From an uncultured Muribaculaceae bacterium (lineage in GTDB: Bacteria; Bacteroidota; Bacteroidia; Bacteroidales; Muribaculaceae): a stretch of DNA of 64,000 bases. Below are positions 1-8,681 of this stretch, piece after piece. Where the stretch lies: the NCBI GenBank assembly GCA_944320595.1, contig CALUIB010000003.1:62001-126000 (forward strand), given 5' to 3'. A program made the position numbers and the translations under genes. Position 1 is the first letter of the stretch. Each line of letters begins with the position of its first letter. Under the pieces are notes generated by a model. That model made no database searches. It worked only from the letters and a program-made list of their open reading frames with translations, and was not told the DNA's origin.

Positions 1-1
1 G

Positions 2-547
2 CCAGACCCTGCAAAATTTGGTTACTTCGGCAAAAATGCGGCAATCGGAATTCCTGCCGACCTTAAAAATCCACGAAACATTTACTTGCATGAATTTGCT
101 CGAATAGGTCGGCGTAGCACGATAATGACCATGGGCAATAGTCGATTTGTCATGAAACGGGGATGCTTGACAGCAGAAGGACTCGTAGTTGTCACTTCCA
201 ACCATCGCCAACATATAGGGCAATTCCTTAGCGGTCGCAATGAAGATAATGAATACAAAGACATTATTGTAGAGGAGGATGTGTGGATAGGCATTAACGT
301 CACGCTACTGGCTGGGGCGCATATCGGGCGTGGTGCCATAATAGGAGCTAGCTCTGTGGTGACAAAAGAAATTCCACCTTATGCTGTTGCCGTTGGAAAT
401 CCAGCCCGAGTAGTCAAATTCAAGTGGTCGATAGAGGACATTATCAAGCATGAAAGTCAATTATATGATGAAAGTGAACGAATTCCACGTGAAATCCTTG
501 AGAGATATTTTCAAGAATGGAAGAGCAAAACCATTAGAAAACAATAA
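2..547 (+). CDS. Hexapeptide-repeat acyltransferase, 5' end missing
   Basis: The reading frame is open from the first base of the window, so the true start lies upstream; about 181 residues are visible. The C-terminal half shows left-handed beta-helix hexapeptide periodicity (DVWIGINVTLLAGAHIGRG, then GAIIGASSVVTK) ending in the VGNPAR motif typical of maltose/serine O-acetyltransferase-like enzymes. Such enzymes acetylate sugars using acetyl-CoA in the cytoplasm. It lies 3 bases upstream of a glycosyltransferase in a polysaccharide cluster, so a sugar O- or N-acetyltransferase acting on a repeat-unit sugar is inferred. The acceptor sugar cannot be read from sequence. Confidence 0.85.
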   Translation, partial: PDPAKFGYFGKNAAIGIPADLKNPRNIYLHEFARIGRRSTIMTMGNSRFVMKRGCLTAEGLVVVTSNHRQHIGQFLSGRNEDNEYKDIIVEEDVWIGINVTLLAGAHIGRGAIIGASSVVTKEIPPYAVAVGNPARVVKFKWSIEDIIKHESQLYDESERIPREILERYFQEWKSKTIRKQ

Positions 548-550
548 CCT

Positions 551-1618
551 ATGCGCATTTTCGTCACACATATATCGCCCAAAGACAAGATAATTGAATA
601 TGGCATATCATTATCTGCCAGCAATTTTAACTACAACCTTATTGAAAGCGGCTGTTTCGACAAAGTATATTCCATTTATCCTGGATTTGTAAAAGGGAAA
701 TTAGACAAAGTTGATGACCACAAATTCGAGGCAATATACTCCTCTTGGCGATGGAAAGGCAGAATTAAGCAACGCTTGGCTCGGTTTATCGAGCAATACC
801 GATTATTTCGCAAAATACCTCAAGGTGCGAAAGTGTGGTATTACAATATGACTACACTAAATATTTTGCTAATACTGTTGCTGAAATTATTTAAGCCTAG
901 TGTTCAGCAAAACATAATAATACTTGATTACACGCCCGACGTGCCTTTCAACAAGCGAATATTGCCATTGATTAACAAAATGCACGGGCGTATATCACTG
1001 TCAACATACAAGAAATTCAACCAGCATAATTTGGTGTGTATGCCCGGCGTAGTTCCATCGCAAGACAGTTCACACCCTACAATTACCAAAATAAAACGGG
1101 AATTCCTGTTGTCAGGGGCTTTAAAAGAGAATATTGCCATGCACTCGATGGTACTTGATGCTTTTGCCGAGATGCCCGAGCTCACATTGCATATTTCAGG
1201 CGTACTAATCGACCACAAAAAAAAAATGATGGAATATGCCGAGAAATACCCAAACATCCATTTCCGCGGTAAAATGCCGTTTGATGATTTCAAAGCATTG
1301 CTGTCATCTGTACCATTCTCACTAAACACCCGAAAACCATCGGCGCCCGAAAACCTGTGCAATTTCCCATCAAAAGTAATTGAAGCAATACTATACAACA
1401 GGATAATCATTTCCACTATCCATTATCCGCAATTAGACGGGATAGATTATTTTGAAGTGGCATCTGACAAAGAAACATTCAAGCAAGACATCCGCCGCAT
1501 TGCCGCAATGGACGATACAGAGTTATTGCGATATGCCAACCAGGGCAGCAAGGCCGTGGAGCGTTTCAACACGTCGCGGTGGAACGAAGTTATGACACAA
1601 ATCGAAAATGCGAAATGA
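551..1618 (+). CDS. Glycosyltransferase, GT4-like C-terminal fold
   Basis: 355 residues, starting MRIFVTHISPK just 3 bases after the preceding stop. The C-terminal half has the layout of a GT-B glycosyltransferase: FLLSGALKEN opening the second Rossmann domain, then YPNIHFRGKMPFDDF, and a donor-binding region with APENLCNFPSKVIEA. A canonical EX7E is not obvious. It overlaps the next gene by ATGA, which points to translational coupling. Its role is inferred as adding one sugar to a lipid-linked repeat unit; donor and acceptor are unknown. The sequence is A+T-rich compared with gmd and fcl in the same cluster, as is common for specificity genes of polysaccharide loci. Confidence 0.75.
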   Translation: MRIFVTHISPKDKIIEYGISLSASNFNYNLIESGCFDKVYSIYPGFVKGKLDKVDDHKFEAIYSSWRWKGRIKQRLARFIEQYRLFRKIPQGAKVWYYNMTTLNILLILLLKLFKPSVQQNIIILDYTPDVPFNKRILPLINKMHGRISLSTYKKFNQHNLVCMPGVVPSQDSSHPTITKIKREFLLSGALKENIAMHSMVLDAFAEMPELTLHISGVLIDHKKKMMEYAEKYPNIHFRGKMPFDDFKALLSSVPFSLNTRKPSAPENLCNFPSKVIEAILYNRIIISTIHYPQLDGIDYFEVASDKETFKQDIRRIAAMDDTELLRYANQGSKAVERFNTSRWNEVMTQIENAK

Positions 1619-2655
1619 AAACTATTGTATTCTTTAACCTCGCCGTTATGCCATATCATGTGGCAGTGTTCCGCGCTCTGATCGGCAAGGGATATCGGTG
1701 CGTGGTGTATTGGTGGGGGAAAGCCCCGAAAACGTCATACCGCGCACCGGCAATCGACGGGCTTGTGCAAATCAACCGCTTTGACTTCGGCGATGCTCGC
1801 AGCCTTTACGCCGATGCCGCCCGATGGTCGCCCGTATGCGTGGTTAGCAGCGGCTGGGCTGACAAGGGATATAACCGCGCATGTGCCATATTCAAGCGTG
1901 GCGGAACGCCGACGCTGGCAATGTCGGACACACAATGGCGCGGCGGACGGCAATGGCTCAACCGCCTACTATCACCATTTCGCCACAAGCGTTATTTCGA
2001 CTACATTTGGGCGGCAGGCATATTGCAATATGACTACGCACGGAAATTAGGCTTTGATTCGTCACGCATACTGCTCAACTGCTTTTCGGGCGACACCGAA
2101 ACTTTCCTGAAAGTTCCATTAGACGAAAAAATGCGGACATATCCCCACAAGTTCCTTTTCGTAGGCCGCTTTGCCGAAGTGAAAGGCATCGACGTGATGC
2201 TTAAAGCATGGAACAAAATCAGCGACAAGAAAGGTTGGTCGCTTGAATTGGTGGGCGACGGACCGCTGAAAGAGACATTCCGCAAAGAATATCCCGATGT
2301 CATAATCAAGGACTTCATGCCGCAAAGCGAGTTGGCCAAAGAGGCTGCCGAGTCTGGCTGCTTTATTCTGCCGTCGCGGTTCGAGCCTTGGGCATTGGTA
2401 ATTCAGGAATTCACTGCCGCGGCATTGCCCATTATCTGCACACGGCAATGCGGAGCTTCGCGCCACTTTGCGCTCAACGGTTACAATGGCTATGTGGTAG
2501 ATGCCGAAGATGTCGGCGGGCTTGCTGCGGCCATGTCTAAAATAATCAATTCACCCGTGGAAACTCTCATTACTATGTCAAAGCGCAGCCGACAACTGTC
2601 GCAAAGCGTCACGCCCGATTTCGTGGCCGATACGCTGCTAAGCATTCTTAGTTAA
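1615..2655 (+). CDS. Glycosyltransferase family 4 protein
   Basis: 346 residues from the ATG at 1615 (MKTIVFFNLAVMPYH), which overlaps the preceding stop by four bases; an in-frame ATG 36 bases earlier would lie inside the upstream gene and is less likely. The C-terminal domain has GT4 hallmarks: FLFVGRFAEVKGIDVML, LELVGDGPLKETF, and RFEPWALVIQE matching the nucleotide-sugar-binding EX7E pattern. It is a retaining, cytoplasmic-face enzyme by family. It belongs to the polysaccharide operon and probably adds a sugar to the repeat unit. The specific linkage is unknown. Confidence 0.87.
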   Translation: MKTIVFFNLAVMPYHVAVFRALIGKGYRCVVYWWGKAPKTSYRAPAIDGLVQINRFDFGDARSLYADAARWSPVCVVSSGWADKGYNRACAIFKRGGTPTLAMSDTQWRGGRQWLNRLLSPFRHKRYFDYIWAAGILQYDYARKLGFDSSRILLNCFSGDTETFLKVPLDEKMRTYPHKFLFVGRFAEVKGIDVMLKAWNKISDKKGWSLELVGDGPLKETFRKEYPDVIIKDFMPQSELAKEAAESGCFILPSRFEPWALVIQEFTAAALPIICTRQCGASRHFALNGYNGYVVDAEDVGGLAAAMSKIINSPVETLITMSKRSRQLSQSVTPDFVADTLLSILS

Positions 2656-2676
2656 CAACTTAACAATACAACAATC

Positions 2677-3402
2677 ATGAATTGGGAACGAATAAACACG
2701 CTGCGCCGCTTTATGCGGACATCTTGGTTCAAGACTTTGTATCTTAATTTCGCCATGTTGCCATTCCGCCAGGCAATAAAGCTTCCTATCGTGGTATCGA
2801 AATATACCCGTTTCTATTCACTGCCAGGGAAAATAGTCCTCACATCGCCGCCACGTTTCGGCATGATACGTATGGGCTACTTCGGCGAAGATGTGGTAGC
2901 ACCCAAAGATGCCCGCACACTGCTGCAAATAGAAGGCACATGGGAGCTTGCCGAAAACGTCCACCTTGGCAATGGAGTGATTGTGCGAATAGAACCAAAT
3001 GCAAAATTGTCAATTGAAACAAACGTGCGTATCAGCAACCGTACAAAGATTATTTGCTACGACAGCATAACCATCCACCACGACACGCGCATAGCTTGGG
3101 AATGCCAGCTTATCGACACCACTTTCCACTATATGCGCAACATGGCCGACAATTCTGTGGCCGACTTGACGAAACCAATTGTGGTTGGAGCTCACAATTG
3201 GGTAGGAAACCGCGCCAATATAATGAAAGGCGCAGTGTTGCCCGATTATACCATTGTAGCCGCCGGCAGCCTGTGCAACAAGCATTACGACTTCCCCGAA
3301 TACAGCCTTATCGCCGGCACTCCGTGCAAGCTTATCAAAACCGGCATATACCGCTGCCTTGACAAAGAGGAGGCGGAAATAAAAGCGGCATTAAAGAAAT
3401 GA
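2677..3402 (+). CDS. Hexapeptide acyltransferase
   Basis: 241 residues. It shows beta-helix repeats (LGNGVIVRIEPNAKLSIETNVRISNRTKI), the segment HNWVGNRANIMKGAVLPDYTIVAAGS and the terminal IAGTPCKLIK typical of LbH acetyltransferases. A catalytic His may lie in DTTFHYM, where relatives have DxxHxx. The N-terminal ~70 residues carry a short hydrophobic/basic stretch seen in WcaF/WcaB-like enzymes. It overlaps the next glycosyltransferase by ATGA, indicating coupled expression. It is likely a sugar acetyltransferase of the surface polysaccharide. Confidence 0.82.
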   Translation: MNWERINTLRRFMRTSWFKTLYLNFAMLPFRQAIKLPIVVSKYTRFYSLPGKIVLTSPPRFGMIRMGYFGEDVVAPKDARTLLQIEGTWELAENVHLGNGVIVRIEPNAKLSIETNVRISNRTKIICYDSITIHHDTRIAWECQLIDTTFHYMRNMADNSVADLTKPIVVGAHNWVGNRANIMKGAVLPDYTIVAAGSLCNKHYDFPEYSLIAGTPCKLIKTGIYRCLDKEEAEIKAALKK

Positions 3403-4529
3403 AGATTTTACAGACTATAGCCAGTTTTGGGGTTCATGGCGGAGGTACGTCCACTTGCACTTACGACCTGCTTGCGGCCATGCACAAAATTGGATGTGAT
3501 GTGGACTTGTTGTCGGTGCTTACCGACGACATTATGGGGAATGGTGAGGCGTGGATAAAATCTGTGCCTGACGATTCGATTACACCGTATGGCTACTCGC
3601 GCAATATTAGCCGTTTTTTGCAGCAGAGTGACTACGACCTGTACCACACCAACGGGATGTGGATGCATTGCAACCACGCTACTTGCGTCGCCGCCCAACG
3701 CAAGGGCAAGCCATACGTTATAACTCCGCACGGAATGCTTTACCCGCAAGCTATGGCTCGCTCTGCTTGGAAGAAACAGTTGCTTTTGAAGTTTGGTGGA
3801 GTTGATAAAGACTTGCGCCAAGCAGCTTGCATTCATTGCACTTGTGTTGAAGAAATGCAACATTACAGGTTTTTGGGTTACAAAAATCCAATTGCTGTAA
3901 TCCCAAACCCAGTACCTATTCCATCATTTGTAAATGAATTGCAAAATGACCGTTCAGTCAAGCGCATCGGGTTCTTAGGCCGCTTGCACCCTCGCAAAAA
4001 TGTAGAGACGTTGATTAAGGCTTGGATATTATTGAATAATGCGAACAAGGATGCGCAATTGATAATAATGGGCACAGGAGAACCGTCTTACGAGCAGATG
4101 CTCAAGTCCATGGTGCGGCAACACGGCTTGACGAATGTGGAATTTGTCGGGTTCGTGGCCGGGCGCGAGAAATTCGAGCGGCTTACGTCGCTCACAGCCT
4201 TATGCGTTCCGAGCGACTTCGAGAACTTCGGCATGATTGTCACCGAGGCACTGTCGGTGGGCACACCAGTCATTGCAAGCCTTGGCACTCCTTGGCAGGA
4301 ACTTAACACAGAACATTGCGGCTACTGGGTGAAAAACGATGCCGACACATTGGCCGAGGCCATAAAGGCCGTTCTGAACCTGTCTGCCGATGAAATCAGC
4401 CGCATGGGCGAAAACGGCAAGCGGCTCGTCATGGAAAAATACCAAGACACGCAAGTTGCCTCGATGATGGCGCAACTCTACGATTGGATTATCAACGGCG
4501 GCGAAAAACCCGTATTTGTATATGAGTGA
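3399..4529 (+). CDS. Glycosyltransferase family 4 protein
   Basis: 376 residues. The N-terminus has the GT4 acceptor-domain motif HGGGTSTCTYDLLAAM and later YVITPHGML. The C-terminal donor domain has RIGFLGRLHPRKNVETLI, QLIIMGTGEPSY and FENFGMIVTEALSVGTPVIA, a clear EX7E. Overall it resembles WcaI/WcaC/PimB-type enzymes. It is coupled to both neighbours: its ATG overlaps the upstream stop, and its end overlaps the next start at 4522. It is a retaining, cytoplasmic repeat-unit assembly enzyme by family; sugar specificity is unknown. Confidence 0.9.
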   Translation: MKILQTIASFGVHGGGTSTCTYDLLAAMHKIGCDVDLLSVLTDDIMGNGEAWIKSVPDDSITPYGYSRNISRFLQQSDYDLYHTNGMWMHCNHATCVAAQRKGKPYVITPHGMLYPQAMARSAWKKQLLLKFGGVDKDLRQAACIHCTCVEEMQHYRFLGYKNPIAVIPNPVPIPSFVNELQNDRSVKRIGFLGRLHPRKNVETLIKAWILLNNANKDAQLIIMGTGEPSYEQMLKSMVRQHGLTNVEFVGFVAGREKFERLTSLTALCVPSDFENFGMIVTEALSVGTPVIASLGTPWQELNTEHCGYWVKNDADTLAEAIKAVLNLSADEISRMGENGKRLVMEKYQDTQVASMMAQLYDWIINGGEKPVFVYE

Positions 4530-5076
4530 TACCAAGATTGACTTGTCGCAGTACCACAATGCGCTGAGCCGCAAAAATCAGGTCATTAGGCTGCTGTGGA
4601 CGGTGGTGTGGGGGCTGCTGGCTCGCCCACTACCTCGCTCCGTGGGGAGTGGTTGGAAACGGTTTCTGCTGCGGCTGTTCGGGGCGCGGATTGCATCGAC
4701 TGCCATCGTGTATTCTTCGGCCAGGGTGTATTATCCGGCCAATCTGACAATGGAGGCATATAGCTGCCTTGCGTCCGACGTTGACTGCTACAACGTGGCA
4801 CCCGTCACCATCGGGGCCAATTCCACCGTGTCGCAAGGGGCATACCTGTGTACAGCCAGCCACGACATTTCCGACCCACTTAACCCGCTCATCACCGCCC
4901 CCATCGTCATCGAAGACCAGGCGTGGGTGGCCGCCGGGGCTTTCGTGGGCATGGGCGTAACTATCGGACAAGGTGCCGTCGTCGGAGCTCGTGCCGCATT
5001 ATTCAAGTCGGTGGAACCGTGGACTGTGGTCGGCGGCAACCCTGCAAAATTTATCAAAAAACGGATATTAAAATAG
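4522..5076 (+). CDS. WcaF-like hexapeptide acetyltransferase
   Basis: 184 residues from the ATG at 4522 (MSDTKIDLSQYHN); a TTG two codons earlier is an unlikely alternative. The arrangement matches colanic-acid WcaF-type enzymes: a basic N-terminal region, GARIASTAIVYSSARVYYP, the catalytic-His motif CTASHDI, then IEDQAWVAAGAFVGMGVTIG and terminal VVGGNPAKFIKKRI. It is a cytoplasmic acetyl-CoA-dependent acetyltransferase. It is followed after one base by a paralogue (5078-5632) with the same motif order, so the pair probably arose by tandem duplication. Confidence 0.86.
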   Translation: MSDTKIDLSQYHNALSRKNQVIRLLWTVVWGLLARPLPRSVGSGWKRFLLRLFGARIASTAIVYSSARVYYPANLTMEAYSCLASDVDCYNVAPVTIGANSTVSQGAYLCTASHDISDPLNPLITAPIVIEDQAWVAAGAFVGMGVTIGQGAVVGARAALFKSVEPWTVVGGNPAKFIKKRILK

Positions 5077-5077
5077 C

Positions 5078-5632
5078 ATGGTCACATTTAATCCGATACA
5101 GACAAATGCCATGCCCGTGAAATACAAGTTGAAAAACATGGCATGGAAATTCGTAAATCGCACCTTGTTCCGATTTACCCCCCCCGTTTTAACTATTTTT
5201 AGGAAATACCGAGTTTTGTTAGTCCGAAGTTTCGGCGGCAAAATCGATTGGAACGCATCGCTCCATCCTACCGCCGTAATCGACTACCCATGGAACCTTC
5301 GCATGGGTCGGAAATCATCATTGGGTGAGAAATGCTGGGTTTATGCAATGGCCAATATCAGCATTGGTGAATTATCTTGCATAGGCAAAGGCGTTTATCT
5401 GCTCACAGGCAGCCACGATATATGCCGCAGCACATTCGACTTAATCACACGGCCAATCACCATTGGCAACGGTTGCTGGGTTGCAACAGCATCCACCGTG
5501 CTCCCTGGAGTGCATATTGGCGATTACAGCGTCATCGCAGCCGGCTCGGTGGTGTCGAAAAATGTTGACGGCAACTCGGTGGTCGGCGGCAACCCTGCCA
5601 AGTTCATCAAACAACGTATTATCAAGGAATAA
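5078..5632 (+). CDS. WcaF-like hexapeptide acetyltransferase, tandem paralogue
   Basis: 184 residues. It repeats the architecture of the upstream gene: LVRSFGGKIDWNASLHPTA, catalytic LTGSHDI, IGNGCWVATASTVLPGVHIG and VVGGNPAKFIKQRI. The start at 5078 lies one base after the preceding stop; an internal ATG at 5111 (MPVKYK) is a reasonable alternative. It contains a C7 homopolymer near 5180 that could be slippage-prone, although the frame is intact here. Function is inferred as acetylation of a second position or sugar in the same polysaccharide. Confidence 0.85.
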   Translation: MVTFNPIQTNAMPVKYKLKNMAWKFVNRTLFRFTPPVLTIFRKYRVLLVRSFGGKIDWNASLHPTAVIDYPWNLRMGRKSSLGEKCWVYAMANISIGELSCIGKGVYLLTGSHDICRSTFDLITRPITIGNGCWVATASTVLPGVHIGDYSVIAAGSVVSKNVDGNSVVGGNPAKFIKQRIIKE

Positions 5633-5651
5633 TACAATCATAACACTATAT

Positions 5652-6557
5652 ATGCTTGACCTTTCTGTCATTATCCTCACTTACAATGAGGAGCTGCACA
5701 TACGCCGGTGCTTGGAGAATGTTGCGCCCGTCGCGAAGGAGGTATTTATCATCGACAGCTTTTCTACCGACCGCACACTTGACATTGCCCGAGAGTTTGG
5801 CAACGTGCATATACTCCAAAACCGATGGGAAAACAATTACGCACGACAATTCAATTGGGGGTTGGAACACGCCGACATCACTACGCAGTGGGTGCTGCGA
5901 CTTGATGCCGATGAATACTTGATGCCGGAACTGGTGACCGAGTTGAGGGAAAAGCTGCCAGGGCTACCCGGCGACGTTACGGGAATCATATTCAACCGCC
6001 GTCACATATTCATGGGCAAGTGGATGCGGCGAGGCATATACCCGGTAAAGCTGCTGCGAGTATTCCGATACGGCAAGGGGATGTGCGAGCAGCGACTGAT
6101 GGACGAGCATATACAGCTCACCGAGGGCCGAGCCGTGGAGTTTGAACATGATTTTTGTGACCATAATCTGAACAATCTTTCCTGGTTCTGCCACAAGCAC
6201 GTGAACTATGCCATTCGTGAGGCCGTTGACCTGCTCGACATAGAACTTGACCTGACTGGGGCGGCAGAAACAGACGACCATAAAGAAATAAGCCCGCAGG
6301 CATTGGCCAAGCGCATGAAAAAGCACCGCTACGCACGGCAGCCGCTGTTTTGGCGGTCGTTCGCCTACTTCTGCTACCGCTATTTCTTGAAAGGGGCTTT
6401 CCTGGACGGAAAGATAGGGTTCATTTGGACATTCCTGCAAGGCTGGTGGTACCGCGCATTGGTCGATGCCAAAGTGCTTGAAATAAAGCTGCAATGCGGC
6501 ACCGACCGCGAGAAAATAAAGGCCCTGTTGAAACGTGATTACAACATAACATTATAA
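5652..6557 (+). CDS. Glycosyltransferase family 2, WaaE/KdtX-like
   Basis: 301 residues, starting at the ATG at 5652 (MLDLSVIILTYNEE). The upstream open frame overlaps the previous gene and is not used. The GT-A motifs are clear: SVIILTYNEE, IDSFSTDRT and the metal-binding RLDADEYL. The KdtX/WaaE family contains inverting LPS-core beta-glucosyltransferases with the same NYARQFNWGLE stretch. The C-terminal part has short hydrophobic segments near LFWRSFAYFCYRYF that may contact the membrane. It is predicted to build the repeat unit or core in the polysaccharide locus. Confidence 0.86.
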   Translation: MLDLSVIILTYNEELHIRRCLENVAPVAKEVFIIDSFSTDRTLDIAREFGNVHILQNRWENNYARQFNWGLEHADITTQWVLRLDADEYLMPELVTELREKLPGLPGDVTGIIFNRRHIFMGKWMRRGIYPVKLLRVFRYGKGMCEQRLMDEHIQLTEGRAVEFEHDFCDHNLNNLSWFCHKHVNYAIREAVDLLDIELDLTGAAETDDHKEISPQALAKRMKKHRYARQPLFWRSFAYFCYRYFLKGAFLDGKIGFIWTFLQGWWYRALVDAKVLEIKLQCGTDREKIKALLKRDYNITL

Positions 6558-6643
6558 CACAACAAATCTAATACCACCCAACAACTATGCAATTCACAGC
6601 CCTCCTACTTGGGCTTTAAATATAAAGTCAAATTACACACATT

Positions 6644-7426
6644 ATGAAAATCTCGATTGTCACTGCTACTTTCAATAGCGGTGCGACGGTTCGTGACACT
6701 ATAGAGAGCGTGTTGCGACAGACGTATGCCGACTTCGAGCACTTGATTATCGACGGTGGATCAACCGACAACACGCTTGAAATTGTCCGTGAATACGAGC
6801 CTCGATACCACGGGCGGCTTCGGTGGATAAGCGAGCGCGACCGCGGCATATACGATGCCATGAACAAGGGCATTGCCATGGCCACGGGCGACGTGGTGGG
6901 AATACTCAACAGCGACGATTTCTACACCCAGCCCGACATCCTTAAATCGGTGGCCGAGGCGATGCAAGACCCGTCGGTCGATGCCGTGTATGGCGACATT
7001 CATTATGTGGCTGCCGACAACCTGAAGCGCACCACGCGCTACTACTCGTCGGCCTCGTTCCGCCGCTGGAAGATGCGGCTGGGCTGGATGCCGGCGCACC
7101 CGTCGTTCTACTGCCGACGCTCGGTGTACGAGCGGTTTGGCACTTTCGACATATCATTCAAGATAGGAGCCGACTTCGAGAACCTGCTGCGGCTGATTTA
7201 CGTGGGCCGCATCAACACGCGCTACCTGCCCATCGACTTCGTGACGATGCGCTCGGGCGGCGCATCCACTTCGGGGCTGCGTAGCCACCGCCAAATACTC
7301 GCCGACCACCTCCGCGCCTACCGCAAGAACGGTGTCAGCTCCAACGTGCTGCTCGAAGGCATGCGCTACGCCGCCAAGGTGGGCGAAGTGGCAAGTTTTA
7401 AATTTAAAAGTGCCTTGGGTTTGTAA
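6644..7426 (+). CDS. Glycosyltransferase family 2, WcaE-like
   Basis: 260 residues. The GT-A signature is complete: ISIVTATFNSG, IIDGGSTDNTLE, WISERDRGIYDAMNKG and ILNSDDFY, the last being the DXD equivalent. The SERDRGIYDAMNKGI stretch is characteristic of WcaE-like and PGL-type family 2 enzymes. Start MKISIVTAT is unambiguous. The 86 bases upstream carry no recognised promoter. G+C is visibly higher than in the first glycosyltransferases of the cluster. The product is a cytoplasmic inverting transferase of unknown specificity, sitting directly before the GDP-fucose genes. Confidence 0.88.
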   Translation: MKISIVTATFNSGATVRDTIESVLRQTYADFEHLIIDGGSTDNTLEIVREYEPRYHGRLRWISERDRGIYDAMNKGIAMATGDVVGILNSDDFYTQPDILKSVAEAMQDPSVDAVYGDIHYVAADNLKRTTRYYSSASFRRWKMRLGWMPAHPSFYCRRSVYERFGTFDISFKIGADFENLLRLIYVGRINTRYLPIDFVTMRSGGASTSGLRSHRQILADHLRAYRKNGVSSNVLLEGMRYAAKVGEVASFKFKSALGL

Positions 7427-7495
7427 ATTCGGGAAAAAATTACGAATATTGCAGAAAAATTCCAATATACTAAACAAAATCCCAAGAAAAATAGT

Positions 7496-8584
7496 ATGAA
7501 AAAAGCGTTGATTACGGGGATAACGGGGCAAGACGGCTCGTTCCTTGCCGAGTTCCTGCTTGAGAAGGGGTATGACGTGCACGGCACCATACGCCGCTCG
7601 TCGGTCGATTTCCGCGAACGCATCGCCCATCTTGAAGGACACCCACACTTCCACCTGCACTACGCCGACCTGGGCGACTCGATGAGCCTTATTCAGGTAG
7701 TTGGCAAGGTGCGCCCCGACGAAGTATATAACCTTGCGGCGCAGAGCCACGTGCAAGTGTCGTTCGACGCGCCCGAGTTCACCGCCGATGTCGATGCCAC
7801 CGGCGTGCTGCGCATCCTTGAGGCCGTGCGCCAGTGCGGACTGGCCTCCACGTGCCGCATCTACCAGGCCTCGACCAGCGAGCTTTACGGCAAGGTGGAG
7901 CAAGTGCCGCAAAACGAGGAAACACCGTTCCACCCCTACAGCCCTTACGCTGTGGCAAAGCTCTACGGCTACTGGATAGTGAAGGAATACCGCGAGGCAT
8001 ACGGCATGTTCTGCTGCTCGGGCATCCTCTTCAACCACGAGAGCGAACGCCGCGGCGAGACCTTCGTCACACGCAAAATCACGCTCGCAGCCGCCCGCAT
8101 AGCGCAAGGCAAGCAAGAGAAACTTTATCTGGGCAACCTGTCGTCGATGCGCGACTGGGGGTATGCCAAGGATTATGTGGAGTGCATGTGGCTCATACTG
8201 CAAAATTCACAGCCCGAGGACTTCGTAATTGCCACCGGCGAACAACACTCGGTGCGCGAGTTCTGCCAGCTGGCATTCCGCTACGCAGGCATCGAGCTGC
8301 GGTTTGAAGGCCAGGGTGCCGACGAGAAGGGCATCGACGTGGCCACCGGCAAGGTGCTGGTGGAGGTGTCGCCCGACTTCTACCGTCCCACCGACGTGGT
8401 AAACCTGTGGGGCGACTCAAGCAAGGCCCGCCGCGAACTTGGCTGGAACCCGCAAAAGACCACTTTCGAGCAACTTGTAAAACTGATGGTGGATGCCGAC
8501 ATGGCCAAGGTGGCCGTGGAACGCGCCGGCGAACGTGTGAGAATGAATTTGGCCGAATATCTGGAGAAAGGAATCGTTAAGTAA
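7496..8584 (+). CDS. gmd: GDP-mannose 4,6-dehydratase
   Basis: 362 residues, the usual length. It converts GDP-D-mannose to GDP-4-dehydro-6-deoxy-D-mannose, the first step to GDP-L-fucose. Visible features are the NAD(P)-binding TGITGQDG at residues 7-14, STSELYG at 126-132, and the SDR catalytic Y151/K155 pair in YAVAK. The [17 protein letters not shown] substrate motif typical of Gmd is present. It is a cytoplasmic short-chain dehydrogenase family enzyme. With fcl (9844-10806) it forms a complete GDP-L-fucose route; GDP-mannose must come from genes elsewhere. Confidence 0.97.
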   Translation: MKKALITGITGQDGSFLAEFLLEKGYDVHGTIRRSSVDFRERIAHLEGHPHFHLHYADLGDSMSLIQVVGKVRPDEVYNLAAQSHVQVSFDAPEFTADVDATGVLRILEAVRQCGLASTCRIYQASTSELYGKVEQVPQNEETPFHPYSPYAVAKLYGYWIVKEYREAYGMFCCSGILFNHESERRGETFVTRKITLAAARIAQGKQEKLYLGNLSSMRDWGYAKDYVECMWLILQNSQPEDFVIATGEQHSVREFCQLAFRYAGIELRFEGQGADEKGIDVATGKVLVEVSPDFYRPTDVVNLWGDSSKARRELGWNPQKTTFEQLVKLMVDADMAKVAVERAGERVRMNLAEYLEKGIVK

Positions 8585-8664
8585 TTAGGAATTAGGAATG
8601 AGGTACTTTATGCTGTAACGTCCTACCCAATTCCTAATTCATGACTACTCCTAATTCCTAATTA
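8582..8664. repeat. Perfect 15-bp inverted repeat with AATTAGGAATTAGG units
   Basis: TAATTAGGAATTAGG at 8582-8596 is the exact reverse complement of CCTAATTCCTAATTA at 8650-8664, and a third partial unit (CCAATTCCTAATTC) lies at 8627-8640. The left arm includes the gmd stop codon. The arms could form a hairpin with a roughly 53-base loop. A related sequence (CCTAATTCCT, then TTTCCTAATTATT) occurs near 19990-20013. No T-tract follows, so it does not look like a classical terminator; a dispersed intergenic repeat is more likely. Confidence 0.7.
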
Positions 8665-8681
8665 AATACAAAGTTATCATA

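Noticed and set aside
7154-8203. - strand open frame of 349 codons opposite gmd
   Set aside because: Antisense to gmd, which has all catalytic motifs on the + strand.
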